Positions 26,121 through 34,880 of a stretch of 64,000 nucleotides of DNA are shown here, piece after piece. Position 1 is the first letter of the stretch. The number at the start of each line of letters is the position of its first letter. The translations under genes and the position numbers were made by a program. The notes beneath the pieces were generated by a model. That model did no database searches, was not told the origin of the DNA, and worked only from the letters and a program-made list of their open reading frames with translations. Location: contig NZ_BMGL01000002.1 of NCBI RefSeq assembly GCF_014640175.1, positions 124,001 through 188,000 of the forward strand. Direction: 5' to 3'. This DNA is from Psychroflexus salis. Its GTDB lineage: Bacteria; Bacteroidota; Bacteroidia; Flavobacteriales; Flavobacteriaceae.

Positions 26121-26666
26121 TTAGAAATTGTTACGTAAAGCTTCAAATTCGCCAACGACGTTTATTTCGCCAATTACATTAAAATCTTCATCTACATGTG
26201 CTGCTGTAAATTCAAAACTGCCAGTAACAACATCATTGTCGGAAGAATCGATAGTTAGCGTACCACCATAGTTTTCATTGAGCGTAGTGTATTCTTTACT
26301 TTCGCTAAGGTTTCCATTAGGAACATCTATATAAAATGCAGTAAAAACTGAGTTGCTATTGGTTTCAAAGCCAATTTCATAAGTGCCGGGTGTTGGGCGC
26401 TGAATAGCCTGATTAACAGAGTTTAAAACAAAGCGCAAATTAAATGTTTGTGGGTTAATATCACTCATATTTAATTCCCATGAATTAGTCGATCCTATAT
26501 CGATTAAACCAAAATCTGCAATACCCAGTTTTTCTGCTTCAAAATCTCCAGTAACCTCTATGCTAACTGTGTTAAGATTTCCAGAAGATGAGCTATCGTC
26601 TCCACTGCAAGACGATAATAATACTAAAAGGCCTATACTTACTAAAAACTTTTTCATCTTAATCAT
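26121..26666 (-). CDS. Putative lipoprotein, function unknown
   Basis: A 181-residue lipoprotein. The signal sequence ends in the lipobox LLSSCSGDDSSSSG, so Cys is the likely lipidated residue, and the following Asp/Ser-rich stretch is typical of Bacteroidota surface lipoproteins. The remainder predicts as beta strands (for example YGGTLTIDSSDNDVVTGSFEF), resembling small extracellular beta-sandwich or DUF6252-like proteins; I would not commit to a family. ATG at 26657 is an alternative start (MKKFLV). Confidence 0.75.
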   Translation of the reverse strand: MIKMKKFLVSIGLLVLLSSCSGDDSSSSGNLNTVSIEVTGDFEAEKLGIADFGLIDIGSTNSWELNMSDINPQTFNLRFVLNSVNQAIQRPTPGTYEIGFETNSNSVFTAFYIDVPNGNLSESKEYTTLNENYGGTLTIDSSDNDVVTGSFEFTAAHVDEDFNVIGEINVVGEFEALRNNF

Positions 26667-26791
26667 TTAAAATTCATGCATAAATAGTAACAAAGCTAGT
26701 AATTAACAAATAAAGTATGCTATTTGACTAAAATTTATTTGTGAATCTAATGCAAAGCTCCAGTAATTAATAATTAACCTATTTTTGTAGT

Positions 26792-28324
26792 ATGGAAAAC
26801 AGAATCGAACAAGTAGAGCTAAAATACCTTTCGTTAAGCGATTTTGAAGCTTTAAAAGAAGTCTTTATTGAAATTTATGGTGATGCAACAGATGCTTATT
26901 GGAAAAAAAGCGAGCTCAAACAACTCATTGCTAAATTTCCTGATGGGCAAGTAGTTTTAAAAGTAAATGGCGAATTAGCAGGTTGTGCATTCTCTATTAT
27001 TGTAGATGAAGCTAAAGTAAGTAGAAAACATACCTATGATGATATTGCAGGCGACACAAAATTTAAAATGCATACTTCCAACGGAAATATGTTGTATGGT
27101 ATCGATATTATTATTAAAAAAGAATACCGAGGCTTAAAACTCGGAAGAAGATTATACGATTACAGAAAAGAATTATGCGAAAAACTCAACTTAAAAGGAA
27201 TTGTTTTTGGGGGCAGAATCCCGAATTACTATAAATTTTCAAGTGAACTTACTCCAAGACAATACATAGAAAAGGTTCGCTTTAAGGAAATTGAAGACCC
27301 CGTTTTAAACTTTCAGTTGTCTAACGATTTTCGTCCTGTGCGAATATTATCTAACTATCTCGAAGGCGATATAGCTTCAAAAGAATATGCCGTTTGGATG
27401 CAGTGGGATAATATGTACTACCAAGAAGAAACAGCGCAACCTTCTTCACAAAAAACCGAAGTGCGTTTAGGATTGGTACAATGGCAAATGCGTTCGTATT
27501 CAGATTTAGATGAGTTACTGCATCAAGTAGAATATTTTGTGGAATCACTTTCGGGTTATCGTTCTGATTTTGCTTTGTTTCCTGAATTTTTTAATGCACC
27601 GCTTATGGCTAAATACAATCATTTAAGCGAGCCTGAAGCCATTCGTGAATTAGCCAAGTTTACACAACGCATTAAAGAAAAAATGACGGAATTATCTATT
27701 GCTTATAATATCAATATTATATCTGGAAGTATGCCCGAAGTAATCGATGATAAGTTGTACAATGTTGGCTATTTATGCAAACGCGATGGTAGTGTAGAGC
27801 GCTTTGAAAAAATACATGTAACTCCAGATGAAGCTAAAGTTTGGGGAATGCAACGCGGTAGTCAATTAAAAACTTTTGATACTGATTGTGGGAAAATTGG
27901 CATCTTAATTTGCTACGATGTAGAGTTCCCAGAATTATCTAGGCTACTCGCTTTGGAAGGCATGAATATTTTATTTGTTCCTTTCTTAACCGATACGCAA
28001 AACGGATTTTCGCGCGTAAAGTTATGCGCACAAGCTAGAGCGGTAGAAAATGAATGTTACGTTGCCATAGCTGGAAGTGTCGGTAATTTACCAAAAGTAC
28101 ACAACATGGATATTCAATATGCACAGTCGGCTGTTTTTACACCTTCCGATTTTTCTTTTCCTAGTAACGGTGTAAAAGCAGAAACTACACCCAACACCGA
28201 AATGATTTTAATTGCCGATGTAGATTTAGACGACTTAACAGAGTTGCATAATTTTGGAAGCGTTCGCAATTTAAAAGATAGAAGGGAAGATGTGTATACG
28301 CTGGAACGAAAAAGTAAAGTTTAG
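26792..28324 (+). CDS. GNAT acetyltransferase-carbon-nitrogen hydrolase fusion
   Basis: A 510-residue two-domain protein. Residues ~1-215 form a GNAT domain (YGIDIIIKKEYRGLKLGRRL is the acetyl-CoA loop). Residues ~225-500 form a nitrilase-superfamily hydrolase with the expected Glu-Lys-Cys triad: Glu in FPEFF, Lys in EKIHVTPDE, and Cys in ILICYDVEFPE. Such fusions occur in Bacteroidota and Proteobacteria; natural substrates are poorly known. A TATTTTTG box at 26780-26787 lies only 4 nt before the ATG, so it is unlikely to be the -7 element for a normal leader. Confidence 0.88.
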   Translation: MENRIEQVELKYLSLSDFEALKEVFIEIYGDATDAYWKKSELKQLIAKFPDGQVVLKVNGELAGCAFSIIVDEAKVSRKHTYDDIAGDTKFKMHTSNGNMLYGIDIIIKKEYRGLKLGRRLYDYRKELCEKLNLKGIVFGGRIPNYYKFSSELTPRQYIEKVRFKEIEDPVLNFQLSNDFRPVRILSNYLEGDIASKEYAVWMQWDNMYYQEETAQPSSQKTEVRLGLVQWQMRSYSDLDELLHQVEYFVESLSGYRSDFALFPEFFNAPLMAKYNHLSEPEAIRELAKFTQRIKEKMTELSIAYNINIISGSMPEVIDDKLYNVGYLCKRDGSVERFEKIHVTPDEAKVWGMQRGSQLKTFDTDCGKIGILICYDVEFPELSRLLALEGMNILFVPFLTDTQNGFSRVKLCAQARAVENECYVAIAGSVGNLPKVHNMDIQYAQSAVFTPSDFSFPSNGVKAETTPNTEMILIADVDLDDLTELHNFGSVRNLKDRREDVYTLERKSKV

Positions 28325-28503
28325 CCTGTTGAATAATGCTTCATATAGCAAAAAACACAACTATATTTCGTTCTGTTTTAAATGCATTTGATGATAATTT
28401 TTTAAAATACTTCAATAATTAAAAATATTATAACTAATTTTATTGATGTCTAATTGTTTGCTTTTGAGAGTTTTGTTATTCAAAAGTAGCTTATTTCTTG
28501 ACC

Positions 28504-29988
28504 ATGAAAAATATTTACTTTGCATTTTGTGTATTATTTTCTACTGTAGTATTTAGCCAGAATCATTGGAAACAATACAACAATAAACCCCTTAAAAAAG
28601 TTACATATTATAATACAGAACAAAGTTTAGATACTACAAATGCACCAAAAACTGAACTTTATTATTATCCTAATGGATTTATTGAAAAGTCGATTTATGT
28701 AAATCCAAATTTTCAACAAAAGCGATTTTACTTCTACAAAAATGATACGCTTCAAAAAGTCGTTACCCAATTTGTAGAACAAGGCGAAGTAAGTAGTTAT
28801 GATGTAGAGCAAGTACTTCAAAATCATCAAAAAATTTACCTAAAATCGGCTAAAGTCTTTAGTCAATACAATTTTTATACAAATGAGACTTCAGGTGAAG
28901 TGGTTAGATTAGAAAATGCGTATAATAAAGATGATTACATGATTCAATCTACCAAACAAAATGAATCTTATAACGACCGAAATTATTTCGAAATTTCCAA
29001 AAACACCTACCATAAAGGAGACATTCAAAATTCATCTTTTAAAATTTTTAGTGTAGATCAAATCACAAATGATACGGTGGTAGAATACCACATGGAAAGT
29101 GAATACAACGTACTAGATAAAAATAAAATAGGGCCTACCGCTTTTCGAATTATAAATCAACAAGATACAGTCTACCAAAAAATTGTTTACAGCCTATATA
29201 AAAAAAATGAAGTAAAAAACCCTGATATTAATTATACATCGCTTCAAGATATTTTACCGGTTAATTTAGAAGAATTAAGCTATGTAGATTTATCTGAACA
29301 AGGCTTCAATTTGCTCTTAAGTCAATTTGAAGAAGTAGACTTTAATAAAGCTTTACCAGCTCAAAATAAATCGAATACCATTGAAGATTGGGAACAAGTT
29401 TTTGCTATTTATATTGAAAAATCTTTAGATAGATTGGATTTTGTATTTGCTCTAGCTGCAATTGAAGCATTGCTTAGTGTAGAGGTTAATCAGTTTTCTT
29501 TTCAAACTTTATTTGCTTTACATTCTGTTGCTTTTGGGATTAATTCTGACCAAGAAAACTGGAGAGAAGCTAAAAAACATGTTCAACAGTTAATTCAATT
29601 ACAGCAAGAAGCCGAAAATAAGTTTGGTGCAGAAATGCTACGTGCAGAACTAGCAAAAATAGAAGTGAAGCTCAACAACAAAGAAGAAGCTCAGTCTTTA
29701 TTAAACCAACTTCTCAACTATCAAGAACAACTCAAAGAAAAAACCATTAAGTTAAAAGGAATTGTAAATTTAAGCTATGAAGAAGTTGAATATCAAGTAA
29801 ATTATAACAATTTTACATTCCGTATTGCAGATTTGTATGCATTAATGGGAGAAACTGAACAAGCTAAAAAGATTGCTCAAGACAACTTGAAAGATTTGAA
29901 TTTTATTGAAGAAGCAGGATATCCAGAGGATTTTTTTTACAAAGCAATTGACCAAAATCAAGCACTTTTAAACGATTTAAATAAATAA
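28504..29988 (+). CDS. Secreted protein, function unknown
   Basis: About 494 residues. The signal peptide is NIYFAFCVLFSTVVFSQ. The N-terminal third has repeated strand pairs (ELYYYPNGFIEKSIYV, KRFYFYKNDTLQKVV) like the YwqK/MORN-2 type of beta hairpin. The C-terminal half is helical with TPR-like spacing (EDWEQVFAIYIEKSLDRLDF, YALMGETEQAKKIAQDNL). ATG at 28504 is chosen over the TTG at 28498. It probably forms an operon with the LRR protein 2 nt downstream. Confidence 0.7.
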   Translation: MKNIYFAFCVLFSTVVFSQNHWKQYNNKPLKKVTYYNTEQSLDTTNAPKTELYYYPNGFIEKSIYVNPNFQQKRFYFYKNDTLQKVVTQFVEQGEVSSYDVEQVLQNHQKIYLKSAKVFSQYNFYTNETSGEVVRLENAYNKDDYMIQSTKQNESYNDRNYFEISKNTYHKGDIQNSSFKIFSVDQITNDTVVEYHMESEYNVLDKNKIGPTAFRIINQQDTVYQKIVYSLYKKNEVKNPDINYTSLQDILPVNLEELSYVDLSEQGFNLLLSQFEEVDFNKALPAQNKSNTIEDWEQVFAIYIEKSLDRLDFVFALAAIEALLSVEVNQFSFQTLFALHSVAFGINSDQENWREAKKHVQQLIQLQQEAENKFGAEMLRAELAKIEVKLNNKEEAQSLLNQLLNYQEQLKEKTIKLKGIVNLSYEEVEYQVNYNNFTFRIADLYALMGETEQAKKIAQDNLKDLNFIEEAGYPEDFFYKAIDQNQALLNDLNK

Positions 29989-29990
29989 TT

Positions 29991-31385
29991 ATGAAATTAA
30001 AGCATCTCACCTTTAGTCTTATTTTTCTGTTTTTTGCAAATCAATTATTAGCACAAAACAACGATGATTTTAAACGTTTGCAACTTAGGTTAAGAGCAGA
30101 TAGTTTAGTTCTGGATGCATACAATGGCGATGGAGTTTTTATTGCCCGCCAAAAGAGCTCACAAAAATGGGCCATGTTTCAAGGGGTTAGCGACCGAAAA
30201 TTGGATCGTTTTACTCCTTTTGCATACGATAGTTTAGGCTTTTTTGATAAGCATCCGCATTTCACAATTGTGAAGAAAAACAACAAATACGGTGTAATTT
30301 TAAGTCCATGGAGAAATGATGGTAAAGCAATTGAAAGTATAGCTTGCACTTTCGACAAATTAGCCATCGTTGAAGATGAAGGTTGGGGAGGAAGTCAGAA
30401 TATGTTAGCCGCCCAAAAAGATGGGAAATGGGGTTATATTCATGAAGAAACCGGAGCAACATTAATACCTTTTGTATTTAAGACAAAAGCTGAATTACCC
30501 AGCCCTAATCGGAACTTTTACAAAGATCCTACCGAAACATTTTCTGTTGAAATGATGCGTCTTTTTAATAGGCCAGACACCATTACCAAATTAAATTTAG
30601 CTTATCAAAATTTGGCTTTTGTTCCTAAACAAATAAAAAAATGCACCAACTTAACTTTTCTAAATCTAGAAGGAAATAAGCTAACCCAACTTCCCGAAGA
30701 AGTAGGAGAATTACACAATTTAAAAACCTTGTATTTAGGATTTAACCATGATTTATTTACAGGATATGAAAAACAAAAAAACCTAGATGTGCTTCAAAAA
30801 CTTAGTAATTTAGAGTACTTAAGCATCGGGAATATCAAAAAAACAGATAATAAAAGAACTAGTGCAATGTATAGCTGTAATATTGATATTCCAGCTGATT
30901 TTCAAATTTCACAAAAATTAAAAGGCTTGAGTATTGGTTGTGCTTTTTATACAGAAGAAGTGCCAGCATTTATATATCAATTAAATCATCTTGAAGAATT
31001 AATAATCCACAATGCTTTACCAAATAATCCCATCAATTTTAATTTTGATCAATTTAAATCTAAATCAACTATCCAAATATTGAGTTTGGGTAAAGTTTCT
31101 TCCTTAGAAAATTTCAATCAAAACATTCATCATTACCAAAACTTAAAAGAATTAAGCTTGTTTTTATTAAAGCCCAAAGGTAAACTAGATGGATTGAAAA
31201 AGCTTAAAAAATTAGAAGACTTATACATTAAGATAGATGAAAAAATATCGGAAGGCAGTAAGTATTATAAGGTAATTACAATTGCAGATTATTCTATGCA
31301 CACTTACAGAAGCGATAAACCCATAACTGAAGAACAACTACTAAAAACCATCGCTGAATATAATATGCATTTGCAAGAAAAATAA
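29991..31385 (+). CDS. Secreted WG-repeat and leucine-rich-repeat protein
   Basis: A 464-residue protein with a signal peptide (LTFSLIFLFFANQLLAQ). Residues ~35-165 hold WG-type repeats (for example KDGKWGYIHEETGATLIPF). From residue ~195, leucine-rich repeats follow: LNLAYQNLAFVPKQIKKCTN, LTFLNLEGNKLTQLPEEVGE, LHNLKTLYLGFNHDLF. LRR arcs usually bind proteins. No type IX sorting tail is seen. It follows the preceding gene by 2 nt. Confidence 0.8.
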   Translation: MKLKHLTFSLIFLFFANQLLAQNNDDFKRLQLRLRADSLVLDAYNGDGVFIARQKSSQKWAMFQGVSDRKLDRFTPFAYDSLGFFDKHPHFTIVKKNNKYGVILSPWRNDGKAIESIACTFDKLAIVEDEGWGGSQNMLAAQKDGKWGYIHEETGATLIPFVFKTKAELPSPNRNFYKDPTETFSVEMMRLFNRPDTITKLNLAYQNLAFVPKQIKKCTNLTFLNLEGNKLTQLPEEVGELHNLKTLYLGFNHDLFTGYEKQKNLDVLQKLSNLEYLSIGNIKKTDNKRTSAMYSCNIDIPADFQISQKLKGLSIGCAFYTEEVPAFIYQLNHLEELIIHNALPNNPINFNFDQFKSKSTIQILSLGKVSSLENFNQNIHHYQNLKELSLFLLKPKGKLDGLKKLKKLEDLYIKIDEKISEGSKYYKVITIADYSMHTYRSDKPITEEQLLKTIAEYNMHLQEK

Positions 31386-31500
31386 TACATATAAACTTGT
31401 AGTAGCGCATTAATTAAAAAAAACGTATCAGTTCGAGCCCCCGAAAATTTCGCAAATTTTATTTAAATACTTTGTGACAATTTTTAGCTTTGTTTGAACA

Positions 31501-31543
31501 TCGAGCGGAGTCGAGATGTAAGACGTTTCTCGACTCCGCTCGA
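31501..31543. repeat. Perfect 16-bp inverted repeat (TCGAGCGGAGTCGAGA)
   Basis: TCGAGCGGAGTCGAGA at 31501-31516 pairs exactly with TCTCGACTCCGCTCGA at 31528-31543 across an 11-nt loop. The element is much more GC-rich than its surroundings, as expected for a REP-like dispersed palindrome. It could also act as a strong terminator for the LRR operon, though no T run follows. Confidence 0.7.
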
Positions 31544-31656
31544 ACTTGAAACAAGGTGCTTATAATCATTTTTTATAAAAGATTTCATCGTTAGTAAATT
31601 TCAGTGAGAAATTTGTATTGAAAACTGCGTTTTTGTTCTAAATCTTATTCTCGATA

Positions 31657-31680
31657 GTTCTGCTGAGCTTAGTCGAAGTG
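31657..31680. repeat. Short dispersed element (GCTGAGCTTAGTCGAAGTG)
   Basis: GTTCTGCTGAGCTTAGTCGAAGTG resembles a short intergenic word I associate with flavobacterial genomes (TTCGACTxxGCTCAGC and its inverse). Only one copy is visible here, so the repeat status rests on recall. Confidence 0.3.
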
Positions 31681-31770
31681 CAATTTTTTTACTAACGCAT
31701 CAGAAAATCACTTGATAGACAGATTTTTTCAATATTTCTAGATAACGAACTATGGGTGAATATAATTTTT

Positions 31771-31804
31771 CATTTTCTCTACGTTCTTAGCGCCACAACG
31801 GTTA
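31771..31804. repeat. Fragment of the TTTGCG dispersed repeat
   Basis: TTTTCTCTACGTTCTTAGCG followed by CCACAACGGTTA is a diverged version of the right arm of the element at 25208-25236 read on the other strand. Confidence 0.4.
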
Positions 31805-31963
31805 GATTTTTATTACAGTAAAATTATAATGTTTAGTTACATTTTATATTATTTAGTAAGATTTACAAATTTTGATAAAATTGCTAAATCATTAATTTTT
31901 AGAGATTAAAGTTTCTGTATTTTCTTGAATCATCTATTTTTACAGAAACTAATTTTTCTAAAT

Positions 31964-33109
31964 ATGAACATCTACGATATCGCCATTATTGGCAGTGGGC
32001 CATCGGGAGCAAGCGCAGCATTTCAAGCCGCAAAAAAAGGATTACAAGTGGTAATAATTGAAAAAGAACATTTACCACGCTACAAAACCTGTGGTGGCGG
32101 ATTTGTTTTTCGCGGTAGAAGAAACATGCCATTTGATGTGTCTAGCTCTGTAGAACGCGAATTTTTTGATGTCGATATTCGTTTTGATGCCAAAAAGCTA
32201 GCACTAAACACCGTTCGTAAAAATCCGATTATCAGCATGATTATGCGTGATGAGTTTGATTACCTAATCGTACAAAGAGCAGAAGAATTGGGCGTAGAAG
32301 TCTTACAGGGTGAAAAATTAATTTCATTAGATTTTAAAAGTGAATATACCATATTAACCACAACTAATAAACAAGTCAAGGCTAAATTTATTATTGCTGC
32401 CGATGGCGCTTTAAGCCCTACAGCAAAAATGGCAGGTTGGGAAGAATCACGTTTAATGTGCCCCGCCTTAGAATACGAAATTAAAGTACCCGAAGAAGAT
32501 TTTGAACGCTTGTCGAAATCGGCTCGATTTGATATTGATGTTGTGCCCTATGGATATGGTTGGAGTTTTCCGAAGAAAAATCATTTATCGGTTGGTGTGG
32601 GCAACTTTACAAAGTCTACTAAAAAAATCAATTTAAAAGAAAATTACCGTGATTACCTAAAAATACTGGGAATTGAAACTATACTCGAAGAAGAAGCTCA
32701 CGGATTTATAATTCCAATCTCTCCACGAAAAGATGGATTTGTAAAGCAAAATGTATTTTTGATTGGTGATGCTGCTGGTTTTGCAGATCCGCTGACGGCC
32801 GAAGGAATTTCCAATGCCATTTATAGTGGAAAACTTGCTGCAGAAGCCATAGCAGAAAGTAATTTAAATGTAGTTGAAGCCGAAAAATCTTACCTAGAAA
32901 AACTAAATCAAAAACTCATACCCGAATTAGAATTGGGCGTAAAATTAGCAGCCTTGTTTTATGAGAATAAAAACTTACGTAATTTATTACTTAAAAAGTT
33001 TGGTCAACGAGCAGCCGAGTTAATGACCGATATATTTATGGGCGATAGAATTTATCCGCATGATTTTAAAGAAAAAGTAAAAAAGAAATTGAAAGTTTCT
33101 TTATTTTAA
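31964..33109 (+). CDS. Geranylgeranyl reductase-family FAD oxidoreductase
   Basis: About 381 residues. The N-terminal FAD-binding motif is IIGSGPSGASAA. The ADP-binding tail is reached at FLIGDAAGFADPLTAEGI, the standard DG/GD motif of the GGR family, and PRYKTCGGG matches the conserved R-x-K-x-C-G-G segment. The family saturates isoprenoid chains (chlorophyll or archaeal-type lipids) or acts on quinone-like substrates. Together with the UbiA gene at 15419 it hints at isoprenoid lipid modification, but the two genes are 15 kb apart. ATG at 31964 is preferred over a TTG at 31925. Confidence 0.85.
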   Translation: MNIYDIAIIGSGPSGASAAFQAAKKGLQVVIIEKEHLPRYKTCGGGFVFRGRRNMPFDVSSSVEREFFDVDIRFDAKKLALNTVRKNPIISMIMRDEFDYLIVQRAEELGVEVLQGEKLISLDFKSEYTILTTTNKQVKAKFIIAADGALSPTAKMAGWEESRLMCPALEYEIKVPEEDFERLSKSARFDIDVVPYGYGWSFPKKNHLSVGVGNFTKSTKKINLKENYRDYLKILGIETILEEEAHGFIIPISPRKDGFVKQNVFLIGDAAGFADPLTAEGISNAIYSGKLAAEAIAESNLNVVEAEKSYLEKLNQKLIPELELGVKLAALFYENKNLRNLLLKKFGQRAAELMTDIFMGDRIYPHDFKEKVKKKLKVSLF

Positions 33110-33136
33110 ATAAACCTACCTAATTTAACAATAACT

Positions 33137-33274
33137 TTAAGTTTTAGATATTAAGTTACCAATAAAACATTTGATATTTACTTCTTTAGGAGTTGCTAAT
33201 TTCTTTTTGAGTCGGTATTTATGCTGATTTACCGATTTTGGAGAAATACTTAAGAAATTAGTAATTTGTATATT
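33137..33274 (-). pseudogene. Remnant of a LuxR-type helix-turn-helix
   Basis: A 45-codon minus-strand frame, closed upstream by TGA, reads ITNFLSISPKSVNQHKYRLK then KKL. This matches the second half of a LuxR-family HTH as found at the C-terminus of Bacteroidota TPR or Y_Y_Y regulators (I-A-x-x-L-x-I-S-P-K-S-V-x-x-x-R-Y-R-L-x-K-K-L). There is no start codon and no upstream regulator sequence in any minus-strand frame up to about 33380. It is therefore a decayed 3' end. Confidence 0.6.
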
Positions 33275-33386
33275 TCAGGTATAAGTGGAAGTTTATTTAA
33301 TAAAAGTTGAAGATTTAGAAAACAGTTTCACTCAAAAAATTATTAAAAAGTAAGTGAAATGGGGAGATGAAATTAAATCAAAAAAG

Positions 33387-33419
33387 AAAAAGCAGCACTT
33401 ATTTAAAGTGCTGCTTTTT
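33387..33419. terminator. Bidirectional terminator
   Basis: AAAAAGCAGCACTT and AAGTGCTGCTTTTT make a perfect 14-bp stem with a 5-nt loop and A/T flanks. It lies 20 nt from the stop of the saccharopine dehydrogenase-like gene (-) and also downstream of the flavoprotein gene (+). Confidence 0.8.
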
Positions 33420-33439
33420 TATGTTAAATAGAATAATAA

Positions 33440-34807
33440 CTAATTTAATTGGTCTGGATTGTATCCCATATAAGCTTTTTCAGTTTCATTAAATTGAATA
33501 TCAAAATCTTCTAATTCTTTTAAAATGGGTTCGTAAACTTCTGGGTAAATAGGACGTAAAACACCTGTTTTTGTAATTTCTTTATTTAAGATTTTTAAAC
33601 AAGCTATACCAACGGGAATACCAACGGTTTTAGCCATAGCTGTATATTTTTGGTCTTCGCCTATGCTTACCATGGTTGAGTCGATTTGTTTTTTCTCTCC
33701 GTTTAATTCGTAACCAAATTTGTGGTACATTACAATCATATCTTTATCATCTGCTCCCAAGGTCCACTTTTCTTCTAGAATTTTCTGAAGCGCTTGCGCA
33801 GGAGTAGCCTTTTTAAGACCAATTTTTTTCTTAGCGTTAAAAATATCAAGTTCTAAAAGTTTATCCCAAATTAAGTCGTCTTGGTCAATTTTAAGACTAT
33901 GTCTTAATTTTAGTTCAACAGAATCGTAAGGCGAGTAAGGTAAAAATGAGTTGACAAATTCTCGATAACTCATTTCTTCCGTATTTTGCATTTCGTAGGT
34001 ATCATCTGTCATGCCTAATTGCACAAACACATTCCAAGCCTTGCTAAAGCCAACACGACGTAGCGTGCCTCGATAAAGAGTAGGAATGTTTTCTAATCCA
34101 TAAACTTCTCGGTATGCTAAAGAATTACGGTTGGCTAAGCCTTCAAATCTACCATAACCAGGTACTTCTAAAAATTCTGTTCTTCTAAATAAGCGTTGGT
34201 AAGGTATGTATTTGTACTTGCCTTCTTGTATAAATTCGGCAGCGCCACCTTGACCAGCCACAACTACATTTCGGGGATTCCAAGTAAATTTGTAATGCCA
34301 TAAATTGTCGTCGCTTTCTGGAGCTACTAAACCACCCGTAAAGGATTCAAATAAAATTAATTTTCCACCTTTCTCTCTTATTCGGTCTATAACTTGCATG
34401 GCACTCATGTGGTCAATACCTGGGTCAACTCCAATTTCATTCATAAAAGTAAGTTTACTCTGTTTAACCTTTTCATCTAAAGCAAGCATCTCTTTAGATA
34501 CATACGAAGCAGTCACCATGTTTTTACCAAATTTTAAACAATCTTGGGCCGCTTCAATATGAAAACGAGCAGGAAGCATTGAAATAACAATATCTGCATT
34601 TTGAATGGCGTCTTGTCGTTGTTTTTGGTCGAAAATATCTAGTTGAAATGCTTCACAAGCATCGAAGCCTTCAGCCATTTTTTGCGCCGATTCCAATTGT
34701 ACATCGCCTATTTTAATATGTAGGTTTTCAGTTGAAGCTTTTTTAGCTAAAAAACGAATTAAAGATGATGTTGATTTTCCTGCACCAATTATTAATATAT
34801 TTTTCAT
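33440..34807 (-). CDS. Saccharopine dehydrogenase-family protein
   Basis: A 455-residue protein. A Rossmann motif IIGAGKSTSSLIRFLAKK opens the N-terminus and a conserved FMNEIGVDPGIDHMSAM segment follows around residue 145. The C-terminal part contains GMTDDTYEM and KIGLKKATPAQAL as in LYS9-type enzymes. In lysine metabolism the family interconverts saccharopine and glutamate/aminoadipate semialdehyde. Flavobacteria often carry one such gene without a full aminoadipate pathway, so the reaction here is uncertain. It is a single gene. Confidence 0.85.
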   Translation of the reverse strand: MKNILIIGAGKSTSSLIRFLAKKASTENLHIKIGDVQLESAQKMAEGFDACEAFQLDIFDQKQRQDAIQNADIVISMLPARFHIEAAQDCLKFGKNMVTASYVSKEMLALDEKVKQSKLTFMNEIGVDPGIDHMSAMQVIDRIREKGGKLILFESFTGGLVAPESDDNLWHYKFTWNPRNVVVAGQGGAAEFIQEGKYKYIPYQRLFRRTEFLEVPGYGRFEGLANRNSLAYREVYGLENIPTLYRGTLRRVGFSKAWNVFVQLGMTDDTYEMQNTEEMSYREFVNSFLPYSPYDSVELKLRHSLKIDQDDLIWDKLLELDIFNAKKKIGLKKATPAQALQKILEEKWTLGADDKDMIVMYHKFGYELNGEKKQIDSTMVSIGEDQKYTAMAKTVGIPVGIACLKILNKEITKTGVLRPIYPEVYEPILKELEDFDIQFNETEKAYMGYNPDQLN

Positions 34808-34880
34808 AAAATGAATACTATTTTTAGAATTTATTAAATTTGTATACTACGAAAGTAGGAAATTTAAAAATTCCTTAATA

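Larger units (their letters stand above)
31386..31963. other. Repeat-bearing intergenic region
   Basis: About 578 nt without a gene. It carries fragments of three repeat types: a perfect 16-bp inverted repeat at 31501-31543, a GCTGAGCTTAGTCGAAGTG element at 31657-31680, and a TTTGCG-family fragment at 31771-31804. The rest is AT-rich and holds the leader of the following flavoprotein gene. Confidence 0.6.
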
